From the NCBI RefSeq assembly GCF_024460475.1, contig NZ_JANFYN010000054.1, positions 1 through 13,144 on the forward strand: a stretch of DNA of 13,144 bases. Direction: 5' to 3'. Shown here one piece after another: positions 1 to 6,301 of the stretch. The notes under the pieces were generated by a model. The model worked only from the letters and a program-made list of their open reading frames with translations. It was not told the DNA's origin and made no database searches. A program made the position numbers and the translations under genes. This DNA comes from Holdemanella sp. MSK.7.32 (GTDB lineage: Bacteria > Bacillota_I > Bacilli_A > Erysipelotrichales > Erysipelotrichaceae). Numbering within the stretch: position 1 is the stretch's first letter; every line of letters starts with the position of its first letter.

Positions 1-18
1 GATATTCTATCAGATTTT

Positions 19-54
19 AAAAAGACTGTCGACAGTCACTTTGTCAACAGTCTG
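19..54 (-). terminator. Rho-independent terminator of thl
   Basis: Read on the minus strand, AGACTGTTGAC (53-43) pairs with GTCGACAGTCT (33-23). This makes an 11-bp stem with one G-U pair and a 9-nt loop, followed directly by a short T run (23-19). It lies about 30 nt past the thl stop codon. The plus strand has no T run after the hairpin, so it should act on minus-strand transcripts only. Confidence 0.75.
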
Positions 55-55
55 A

Positions 56-80
56 AATAAGGAGAACATGTCTCCTTATT
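56..80 (-). other. 3' UTR hairpin after thl
   Basis: A perfect 10-bp inverted repeat (AATAAGGAGA / TCTCCTTATT) with a 5-nt loop sits 2 nt past the thl stop codon. No T run follows on either strand, so it does not look like an intrinsic terminator itself. It may protect the thl mRNA 3' end from exonucleases or help the second hairpin downstream; both roles are inferred. Confidence 0.5.
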
Positions 81-82
81 GA

Positions 83-1288
83 TTAATCGCACATTTTTAC
101 GATAACAGCGGCACCTTGTCCTCCACCAATACATAGGGAAGCAAGACCAATTTTTGATTTACGTTTTTGCATTTCATATAACAATGAAACTAAGATACGG
201 TTTCCACTAGCACCTACTGGGTGACCTAAAGCAATAGCTCCACCATTTACGTTTGTCTTAGCTAAGAATGCTTCACGATCCATTCCTGTAGCTTCTTCTA
301 ATTCGTGGATAACACCTAATGACTGAGCAGCAAATGCTTCATTCAATTCAACTAAGTCAAGATCTTCGATTTTTAGATCTGCATATTTTAATGCGTTTAA
401 GATAGCTGGAGTTGGACCTAATCCCATAACTCGTGGATCAACTCCACCTTGTCCAAATCCGATAACTTCAGCAATTGGTTTTAAGTTATATTTCTTAACA
501 GCGTCTTCACTAGCAACGATTGTAAATGAAGCACCATCATTGATACCAGAAGCATTACCTGCAGTTACAGTTCCATCTGCGTTGAAGGCTGGGCGTAATT
601 TAGCTAATTTTTCTAAGCTTGTTTTACGAGGGTGTTCGTCTGTATCGAATACGACTTCACCTTTACGAGTCTTATAAGTAATAGGAACGATTTCGTCTTT
701 AAATTTACCTGCAGCAATAGCCGCTAAAGCTTTTTCTTGCGAAGCAAATGCGAATTCATCTTGTGCTTCACGTGAAATGTTGTATTTTTTAGCAATGTTA
801 TCTGCAGTACATCCCATGTGAATTCCATACATTGCATCTGTTAGACCATCGTGTAACATAGCATCCACTAATTTTTGATCTCCCATTTTAGTTCCTGTAC
901 GGTTTTTATAGCTCAACATGAATGGAGCACGTGTCATAGATTCAACACCACCAGCAACATATAAGTCACCAAAGTTAGCTTGAATACGAAGTGTAGCTTC
1001 CATAACGGCTTTCAAACCTGAACCACATAACATATTGATAGATTGTGCACATACTTCAACAGGAATACCTGCATCGAATGCAACGTGACGAGCAATGTTT
1101 TGTCCTAAACCTGCAGCGATTACGTTACCAATAATAACTTCATCCAAGTTTGCTGGATCAATGTTTGCTTGTTTAATAGTTTCTTTTAAAACTGTAGCTC
1201 CAACAGTTGCTAAATCAACATCTGTTAGACTTCCTAAAAAAGTACCAATTGCACTACGTTTCGCAGCAACAATATAAGCTTTTCTCAT
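83..1288 (-). CDS. thlA: Acetyl-CoA acetyltransferase (thiolase)
   Basis: This 401-residue biosynthetic thiolase (EC 2.3.1.9) condenses two acetyl-CoA into acetoacetyl-CoA, the first step of the clostridial butyrate route, in the cytoplasm. All catalytic residues are visible: the acyl-accepting Cys88 in NMLCGSG, His356 in ALGHPVGASG, and the general-base Cys386 in LCIGGGQG. The length is usual for the family. The ATG start is preceded by a modest SD-like AGTAGG about 7 nt upstream and a promoter at 1364-1336. The gene is transcribed divergently from the bcd operon, whose enzymes take its product onward, and it shares the Rex-box control region with that operon. Two hairpins follow its stop codon. 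The distant homologue KAT of fatty-acid degradation is less likely, because the neighbours form a full butyrate set. Confidence 0.96.
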   Translation of the reverse strand: MRKAYIVAAKRSAIGTFLGSLTDVDLATVGATVLKETIKQANIDPANLDEVIIGNVIAAGLGQNIARHVAFDAGIPVEVCAQSINMLCGSGLKAVMEATLRIQANFGDLYVAGGVESMTRAPFMLSYKNRTGTKMGDQKLVDAMLHDGLTDAMYGIHMGCTADNIAKKYNISREAQDEFAFASQEKALAAIAAGKFKDEIVPITYKTRKGEVVFDTDEHPRKTSLEKLAKLRPAFNADGTVTAGNASGINDGASFTIVASEDAVKKYNLKPIAEVIGFGQGGVDPRVMGLGPTPAILNALKYADLKIEDLDLVELNEAFAAQSLGVIHELEEATGMDREAFLAKTNVNGGAIALGHPVGASGNRILVSLLYEMQKRKSKIGLASLCIGGGQGAAVIVKMCD

Positions 1289-1335
1289 TTGTATACCTAC
1301 TTTCTACTCTAAATCGAGATTCACTTTACATGCTT

Positions 1336-1364
1336 AGTCTAGTCCTTAAAATAGGGGATGTCAA
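1336..1364 (-). promoter_or_regulatory. Predicted thl promoter
   Basis: On the minus strand, a perfect -35 TTGACA (1364-1359) and a -10 TAGACT (1341-1336) are separated by 17 nt. This predicts a start near 1329 and a leader of about 40 nt before the thl ATG. A degenerate Rex-like site (1369-1386) begins 4 nt upstream of the -35. Confidence 0.7.
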
Positions 1365-1368
1365 CCAC

Positions 1369-1386
1369 TTGTTTATATTTTCACAT
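1369..1386. promoter_or_regulatory. Degenerate Rex-like operator near thl promoter
   Basis: TTGTTTA-TATT-TTCACAT matches the general Rex pattern TTGTKAA-N4-TTMACAA at 12 of 14 defined positions. It lies just upstream of the thl -35 hexamer. On its own such a match in AT-rich DNA is weak; it gains weight from the perfect Rex box 49 bp away and from its spacing to the promoter, which mirrors that of the perfect box to the bcd promoter. Confidence 0.4.
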
Positions 1387-1434
1387 GTTAAAAATACTTT
1401 ATATATATTAATAAGAATATGTGTTTAAAACAAT

Positions 1435-1452
1435 TTGTTAAAATATTAACAA
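1435..1452. promoter_or_regulatory. Perfect Rex operator (redox-sensing)
   Basis: TTGTTAA-AATA-TTAACAA is an exact 18-bp match to the clostridial Rex-box consensus TTGTTAA-N4-TTAACAA. Rex is a dimeric repressor that leaves DNA when NADH/NAD+ rises; in clostridia it is known to control crt-bcd-etf-hbd and thl genes. The box lies in the divergent thl/bcd region, 5 nt upstream of the bcd -35, so it could control one or both directions. The rex gene itself is not in the window. Confidence 0.88.
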
Positions 1453-1457
1453 AATCA

Positions 1458-1486
1458 TTGACGACGCTCAAAAAAGTATGTAGAAT
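1458..1486 (+). promoter_or_regulatory. Predicted bcd operon promoter
   Basis: A -35 TTGACG (1458-1463) and a -10 TAGAAT (1481-1486) are separated by exactly 17 nt, a good sigma-A promoter. The expected start is near 1493, giving a leader of about 84 nt before the bcd ATG. The AT-rich stretch 1380-1450 upstream could act as an UP element. The Rex box abuts its upstream side. Confidence 0.75.
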
Positions 1487-1492
1487 ATGACT

Positions 1493-1510
1493 GTGTGAAA
1501 AGTTTAACAT
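1493..1510. promoter_or_regulatory. Degenerate Rex-like site at bcd transcription start
   Basis: GTGTGAA-AAGT-TTAACAT matches TTGTKAA-N4-TTMACAA at 12 of 14 defined positions. It covers the predicted start point to about +18 of the bcd operon, a classical place for a repressor to block transcription. It would complement the perfect box at 1435-1452. This is a motif match only. Confidence 0.4.
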
Positions 1511-1576
1511 ACTTTCTCATGCTATCGATGTCCTAATTCGAATAGTTCAAGAAAACTGGAAAGGAGAACTTCATTT

Positions 1577-2716
1577 ATGGATTTCAATTTAACAGAACAA
1601 CAATTAATGATGCAAAAGTTGTTCAGAGAAGTTGCGCAAAACGAAGTAAAAGAAAACGCAGCGGATGTTGACGAAAACGAAAGATTCCCTAAGGAATCTG
1701 TAGAAGTGATGCGTCAAGCTAAGATGCTTGGTATTCCTTATTCTCGCGAATATGGAGGAGCTGGCGCAGATTATTTATGCTACATTTTAGCAATCGAAGA
1801 ATTGTCTAAAACATGTGCAACAAGTGGTGTAGTTTTATCAGCTCACACTTCATTAGGTACTTGGCCAATTGCTCAATTTGGTACTGAAGAACAAAAACAA
1901 AGATTCTTAACAGATCTATGTACAGGTAAGAAATTAGCTGCATTTGGTTTAACTGAACCCAATGCCGGTACAGATGCTGCTGGACAACAAACAACAGCTG
2001 TATTAGATGGTGACGAATATGTTATCAATGGTACAAAAATCTTCATTACAAATGCTGGAGAAGCTGATGTATATGTAATTTTTGCCATGACAGACAAAAC
2101 AAAGGGAACTCGTGGAATTTCTGCTTTCATTCTTGAAAAAGGAACTCCAGGATTCACATTCGGTCTTCACGAAAAGAAATTAGGTATTCGTGGATCTGCT
2201 ACATGTGAATTAATTTTCAATAATGTACGTATTCCAAAAGAAAACTTATTAGGAAAAGAAGGTATGGGATTCAAGATTGCCATGCAGACACTTGATGGTG
2301 GACGTATTGGTATCGCTGCTCAAGCATTAGGAATTGCTCAAGGTGCTATCGACGAAGCAGTTGCTTATGTAAAACAACGTAAACAATTTGGTCGTCCAAT
2401 CGCTAAATTCCAAAATACTCAATTCCAATTAGCTGATATGCAAACAAAAACAGATGCAGCTCGTTGGTTAGTATACTCTGCAGCTACTGCTAAACAAGAA
2501 GGTCGTCCTTATACTCAATTGGCAGCTGAAGCAAAATTATTCGCTGCTGAAACAGCAATGGAAATTACAACTAAGGCTATCCAATTATTAGGTGGATATG
2601 GATATACTCGTGATTTACCAGTAGAAAGAATGTTTAGAGATGCTAAGATCACTGAAATCTACGAAGGTACTTCAGAAGTACAACGTATGGTTATCTCTGG
2701 CGCTATGTTGAAGTAA
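1577..2716 (+). CDS. bcd: Butyryl-CoA dehydrogenase
   Basis: This 379-residue acyl-CoA dehydrogenase-family flavoprotein reduces crotonyl-CoA to butyryl-CoA. In anaerobes the step is coupled through EtfAB to electron bifurcation from NADH to ferredoxin. The family layout is complete: N-terminal helical domain, middle beta domain around the FGLTEPNAGTDA flavin segment (about residues 130-145), and a C-terminal helical domain. The catalytic base is Glu363 in IYEGTSEVQR. The start is fixed by an AAGGAG SD (1561-1566) 10 nt upstream of the ATG. It is the first gene of the operon and is followed at once by etfB and etfA, which identifies it as Bcd rather than a beta-oxidation enzyme. Confidence 0.95.
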   Translation: MDFNLTEQQLMMQKLFREVAQNEVKENAADVDENERFPKESVEVMRQAKMLGIPYSREYGGAGADYLCYILAIEELSKTCATSGVVLSAHTSLGTWPIAQFGTEEQKQRFLTDLCTGKKLAAFGLTEPNAGTDAAGQQTTAVLDGDEYVINGTKIFITNAGEADVYVIFAMTDKTKGTRGISAFILEKGTPGFTFGLHEKKLGIRGSATCELIFNNVRIPKENLLGKEGMGFKIAMQTLDGGRIGIAAQALGIAQGAIDEAVAYVKQRKQFGRPIAKFQNTQFQLADMQTKTDAARWLVYSAATAKQEGRPYTQLAAEAKLFAAETAMEITTKAIQLLGGYGYTRDLPVERMFRDAKITEIYEGTSEVQRMVISGAMLK

Positions 2717-2737
2717 GAAAGGAATTGGTGTTGAAAA

Positions 2738-3532
2738 ATGAAAATCGTTGTTTTAGAAAAACAAGTTCCGGATTCAACTGAAATTACAGTTGATAAAAAA
2801 ACGGGTGCGTTAATTCGTGACGGTGTTCCTGCAATCACAAACCCTGATGATTTAGCTGGTTTGGAAGCTGCATTGGAATTAAAAGATAAAAACCCTGACA
2901 CTGAAGTTGTCGTAATGACAATGGGATTACCTAAAGCTGCTGAAATGTTAAAAGAAGGCGTTGCTATGGGTGCTGACAAAGGTGTTTTATTAACAGACCG
3001 TGTATTAGGTGGATCTGATACATGTGCTACAAGTATCGCTTTAGCTGCTGCTTTGAAAAAAGTAGGATTCGACTTAGTTATCGCTGGTCGTCAAGCTATT
3101 GATGGTGATACTGCTCAGGTAGGGCCTCAAACTGCTGAACGTTTGGATATTCCTCAAATTACTTACGTAGATGAAATCTTAGAAGTAAAAGAAGATTCAA
3201 TCACAGTAAAACGTTCATTAGAAGATGTTGAACAAATTGTAACTGCTAAGTTGCCATGTGTTATCACAACATTATCAGGAATGAACAAACCTCGTTACAT
3301 GCAATGTGACAATATCGTTGACTTGTGTAAAGAAGACAAGATCGAAGTTTTAACAAATGCTGAATTAGGAATTGATCCTGAAACAGTTGGTTTCAAAGGT
3401 TCTCCTACATCAGTTAAAACTACTTTCACAAAAGACGTTACTGATAAAACAGAAGTATTCACATTGTCTGAGCAGGAAACTGCAGATATGATTGCTAAGA
3501 CTTTGAAAGAAAAGCAAATCATTACAAAGTAG
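2738..3532 (+). CDS. etfB: Electron transfer flavoprotein subunit beta
   Basis: This 264-residue EtfB pairs with EtfA. Residues 117-130 read GRQAIDGDTAQVGP, the form of the nucleotide-binding loop found in Bcd-linked, electron-bifurcating ETFs; simple respiratory ETFs carry a different loop here. This predicts that NADH electrons are split between crotonyl-CoA (through Bcd) and ferredoxin. The ATG is the earliest possible start, because an in-frame TGA lies at 2732-2734. The clear SD (AAAGGA, 2718-2723) is 14 nt away, which is long, so the nearer GGTG may contribute. It lies 21 nt after bcd and 15 nt before etfA, clearly one transcript. Confidence 0.95.
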   Translation: MKIVVLEKQVPDSTEITVDKKTGALIRDGVPAITNPDDLAGLEAALELKDKNPDTEVVVMTMGLPKAAEMLKEGVAMGADKGVLLTDRVLGGSDTCATSIALAAALKKVGFDLVIAGRQAIDGDTAQVGPQTAERLDIPQITYVDEILEVKEDSITVKRSLEDVEQIVTAKLPCVITTLSGMNKPRYMQCDNIVDLCKEDKIEVLTNAELGIDPETVGFKGSPTSVKTTFTKDVTDKTEVFTLSEQETADMIAKTLKEKQIITK

Positions 3533-3547
3533 GGAGGATGAAGTAGA

Positions 3548-4579
3548 ATGGCTCGATTTGAAGAATATAAAGATATCTTCGTTTTCGTTGAACAAGAAAA
3601 CGGAAACATTGCAGAAGTAAGTTATGAACTTATTTCAGAAGCAAGAAAACTAGTTGCTTCTATCCCTGAATTTGGATACAAAGTAGTTGGTGTATTGCTT
3701 GGAGAAAATGTAAAAGAAAAAGCTCAAGAAGTTATTAGTCATGGTGCTGACAAAGTAATCGTTGTTGATGATGCTTTATTAAAAGACTATTCAACTCAAT
3801 TCTATGCAGATGCTTTAACACAAGTTGTTTTAGCTCACAAACCAGATTCAATGTTAACTGGTGCCACTCCATTAGGACGTGATTTAGCACCACGTGTAGC
3901 TGCTCGTTTAAATGTAGGTCTAACTGCAGATGCTACTAAGATCGAAGTAGACTTAGAATATGCTAAAGAAAATGGTGAATCATTATTAGACGTAACTCGT
4001 CCTACATTCGGTGGTAACTTATTTGGTACAATCGTATGTAAAGACACTCGTCCACAGATGGCTACAATTCGACCAAAAGTATTCGAATTGGCTCCAACAG
4101 ATACAACTCGTACTGGTGAAGTTGAAGAATTTACACCAACTTGGAGAACAACAGATCCTCAAGTATTCGTAGAAAAAGTAATCGAAAAAGTTAAAGCCGA
4201 TGTAGATATCACAAAAGCTGACATCTTAGTAGGTGCTGGTCGTGGTGCTGAAAACTGCTTAGATGTACTTCAAAAAGTAGCTGACGAATTAGGTGGAGTA
4301 GTTTGCTGTACTCGTGCCGTTGTTGAAGATGGATTCTTAGACAAAGATCGTCAGGTAGGTCAAACAGGTAAGACTGTACGTCCTTCATTATATATCGCTT
4401 GCGGTATTTCTGGAGCTGTACAACACTGTGCAGGTATGGATAAATCAGATTTGATTATCTCTATCAACCGTGACCCTCAAGCAGAAATCTTCAATATTTC
4501 TAACATGGGATTCGTTGGAGATTGTGCAACTGTATTACCTTTATTAGTAGAATCAATTAAAGCTGCAAAAGCTGAATAA
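3548..4579 (+). CDS. etfA: Electron transfer flavoprotein subunit alpha
   Basis: This 343-residue EtfA carries the mobile FAD that shuttles electrons between EtfB and Bcd. The C-terminal FAD domain is intact: GQTGKTV at 271-277, the ETF-alpha signature GISGAVQH at 286-293, NRDP at 307-310 and GFVGD at 321-325. The N-terminal domain (about 1-190) is the subunit-pairing part. No N-terminal ferredoxin domain is present, unlike some clostridial EtfA proteins. A strong SD (GGGAGG) precedes the ATG. The position between etfB and hbd matches the core of the clostridial butyrate operon. Confidence 0.95.
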   Translation: MARFEEYKDIFVFVEQENGNIAEVSYELISEARKLVASIPEFGYKVVGVLLGENVKEKAQEVISHGADKVIVVDDALLKDYSTQFYADALTQVVLAHKPDSMLTGATPLGRDLAPRVAARLNVGLTADATKIEVDLEYAKENGESLLDVTRPTFGGNLFGTIVCKDTRPQMATIRPKVFELAPTDTTRTGEVEEFTPTWRTTDPQVFVEKVIEKVKADVDITKADILVGAGRGAENCLDVLQKVADELGGVVCCTRAVVEDGFLDKDRQVGQTGKTVRPSLYIACGISGAVQHCAGMDKSDLIISINRDPQAEIFNISNMGFVGDCATVLPLLVESIKAAKAE

Positions 4580-4599
4580 TAAAAAGGAGCATATTTAAA

Positions 4600-5436
4600 A
4601 TGAAAAATGTAGGTGTTATTGGTGCTGGAACAATGGGGCAAGGTATTGCCAATGCATTTGCTACAGCTGGATACAATGTAACTGTATGTGATATTAAAAT
4701 CGAATGGGCACAAAATGGTATCAACAAAATTGGTGCTAAATTAGATAAATTAGTATCTCGTGAAAAAATTACTGCTGAAAAAGCAGAAGGTATCAAAGCT
4801 AACTTAACTGCTGGTGAATACAAAGACTTAGCTGATTGCGATTTGATCGTTGAAGCTGTTCTTGAAAAAATGGAAATCAAAAAAGATTTGTTTAAGACTT
4901 TAGATGAAATCTGTAAAGAAGACTGCATTTTCGGAACTAACACTTCAAGTTTAAGTGTTACTGAAATTGCTAACGGAATCAAACACAACGTTATCGGTAT
5001 GCACTTCTTTAACCCAGCTGATCGTATGAAATTAGTTGAAGTTATTTCTGGTGAAAACACTCCAGTTGAAACAAAAGAAGCTATCATTGAATACTCTAAA
5101 TCATTAGGAAAAACTCCAGTAGAAGTTGCTGAAGGACCTGGATTCGTAGTTAACCGTATCTTAATTCCAATGATCAATGAAGCTTGCTTCATTTACCAAG
5201 AAGGATTGGCAAGTGTTGAAGATATCGATACAGCTATGAAACTTGGAGCTAACCACCCAATGGGACCATTGGCTTTGGGTGACTTAATTGGATTGGATAT
5301 TGTTTTAGATGTAATGGAAGTATTATATACTGAAACAGGAGATCCTAAATATCGTCCATGTACATTATTAAAGAAAATGGTTCGTGCTGGAAAATTAGGT
5401 CAAAAAACTAAACAAGGATTCTACAGCTACAACTAG
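4600..5436 (+). CDS. hbd: 3-hydroxybutyryl-CoA dehydrogenase
   Basis: This 278-residue NAD(P)H-dependent enzyme reduces acetoacetyl-CoA to 3-hydroxybutyryl-CoA. The N-terminal Rossmann fold shows GAGTMGQG at residues 8-15, and Asp31 at the end of the second strand suggests NADH preference (inference). The catalytic residues of the family are present: Ser117 in TNTSS, His135 in GMHFFNPA, Glu147, and Asn185 in VVNRIL. The C-terminal helical dimerisation domain is full length. An AAGGAG SD precedes the ATG. The gene follows etfA by 20 nt and ends just before a terminator-like hairpin that separates it from crt. Confidence 0.95.
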   Translation: MKNVGVIGAGTMGQGIANAFATAGYNVTVCDIKIEWAQNGINKIGAKLDKLVSREKITAEKAEGIKANLTAGEYKDLADCDLIVEAVLEKMEIKKDLFKTLDEICKEDCIFGTNTSSLSVTEIANGIKHNVIGMHFFNPADRMKLVEVISGENTPVETKEAIIEYSKSLGKTPVEVAEGPGFVVNRILIPMINEACFIYQEGLASVEDIDTAMKLGANHPMGPLALGDLIGLDIVLDVMEVLYTETGDPKYRPCTLLKKMVRAGKLGQKTKQGFYSYN

Positions 5437-5446
5437 TGAAATAACT

Positions 5447-5479
5447 AAAGTGAAACACTCGTTGTTTCACTTTTTATTT
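5447..5479 (+). terminator. Intra-operon hairpin between hbd and crt
   Basis: AAAGTGAAACA (5447-5457) pairs perfectly with TGTTTCACTTT (5463-5473) around a 5-nt loop, followed by TTATTT. It has the form of a Rho-independent terminator with a slightly broken T run. No promoter fits between it and crt, so it is probably a partial terminator or attenuator that lowers crt and CoA-transferase mRNA relative to bcd-etf-hbd, or an mRNA-processing or stability element. Confidence 0.65.
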
Positions 5480-5499
5480 AAATATAGAGGAGAACAATC

Positions 5500-6279
5500 A
5501 TGGAAAACGTATTATTAGAAAAACAAGGTCACGTTTCAATTATCACAATTAATCGTGAAAAAGCATTAAACGCTTTATCAACAGCTGTATTAAACGACTT
5601 AGAAGAAGCTGTGAATACAGTAGAAGCGGATAAAGACACTTATTGTGTAGTTATCACAGGTGCTGGAAACAAATCATTCGTTGCTGGTGCAGATATTGCT
5701 GAAATGAAAGACAAAACTGTTGAAGAAGCTGCTGAATATGGAGCTTACGGAAACAAAATCTTCCGTCAAATTGAAACTTTACACTGCCCAGTAATCGCAG
5801 CCGTAAATGGTTTCGCATTAGGTGGTGGATGTGAATTAAGTATGGCTTGTGATATTCGTATTGCGGCTGAAAATGCTGTATTTGGACAACCAGAAGTAGG
5901 ATTAGGAATTACTCCAGGTTTTGGTGGAACTCAACGTTTAGCTCGTTTAGTACCTGCTGGAATTGCTAAAGAAATGATTTTTACAGCTCGTAACATCAAA
6001 GCGGATAAAGCATTGACTATCGGATTAGTTAATGCGGTAGTTCCTCAAGAAGACTTAATGGCTACTGCATTAAAGATGGCTAACGGAATCTGCAAGAATG
6101 CTCCAATTGCTGTTGCTCAAGCTAAAAAAGCAATCAACGCTGGACTTCAAACAGATATGGATTCAGCTATCGCTATCGAAGTAAAAGATTTCTCAGATTG
6201 CTTCGCAACTGAAGATCAAACTTATGGAATGGAATGCTTCGTAAACAAAGTAAAAGAAAAAGAATTTAAAAACAAATAA
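5500..6279 (+). CDS. crt: 3-hydroxybutyryl-CoA dehydratase (crotonase)
   Basis: This 259-residue crotonase-fold enzyme dehydrates 3-hydroxybutyryl-CoA to crotonyl-CoA, the substrate of Bcd. The oxyanion-hole segments are visible (AGADIAEM near 65-72 and GFALGGGCEL at about 104-113). Both catalytic glutamates are present: Glu112 in GGGCEL and Glu132 in QPEVGLGI. The length is normal for short-chain Crt. The ATG has a good SD (GAGGAG, 5487-5492). In the well-known clostridial operon crt comes first; here it is fifth, after an attenuator-like hairpin, and is followed by a CoA-transferase. Confidence 0.95.
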   Translation: MENVLLEKQGHVSIITINREKALNALSTAVLNDLEEAVNTVEADKDTYCVVITGAGNKSFVAGADIAEMKDKTVEEAAEYGAYGNKIFRQIETLHCPVIAAVNGFALGGGCELSMACDIRIAAENAVFGQPEVGLGITPGFGGTQRLARLVPAGIAKEMIFTARNIKADKALTIGLVNAVVPQEDLMATALKMANGICKNAPIAVAQAKKAINAGLQTDMDSAIAIEVKDFSDCFATEDQTYGMECFVNKVKEKEFKNK

Positions 6280-6301
6280 TTTATTTGAAAGGATGATTTA
6301 A

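Noticed and set aside
24..37. Perfect palindrome GACTGTCGACAGTC as an operator
   Set aside because: It sits in the thl terminator, downstream of the gene and away from any promoter; it is better explained as part of the hairpin.
4557..5192. Minus-strand open frame of 211 codons opposite hbd
   Set aside because: It is a shadow of the strongly conserved hbd gene, with no SD, no recognisable domain and biased composition.
5462..5488. Possible promoter TTGTTT / TATAGA for crt
   Set aside because: The spacing is only 15 nt, and the start point would fall at or beyond the crt ribosome site.
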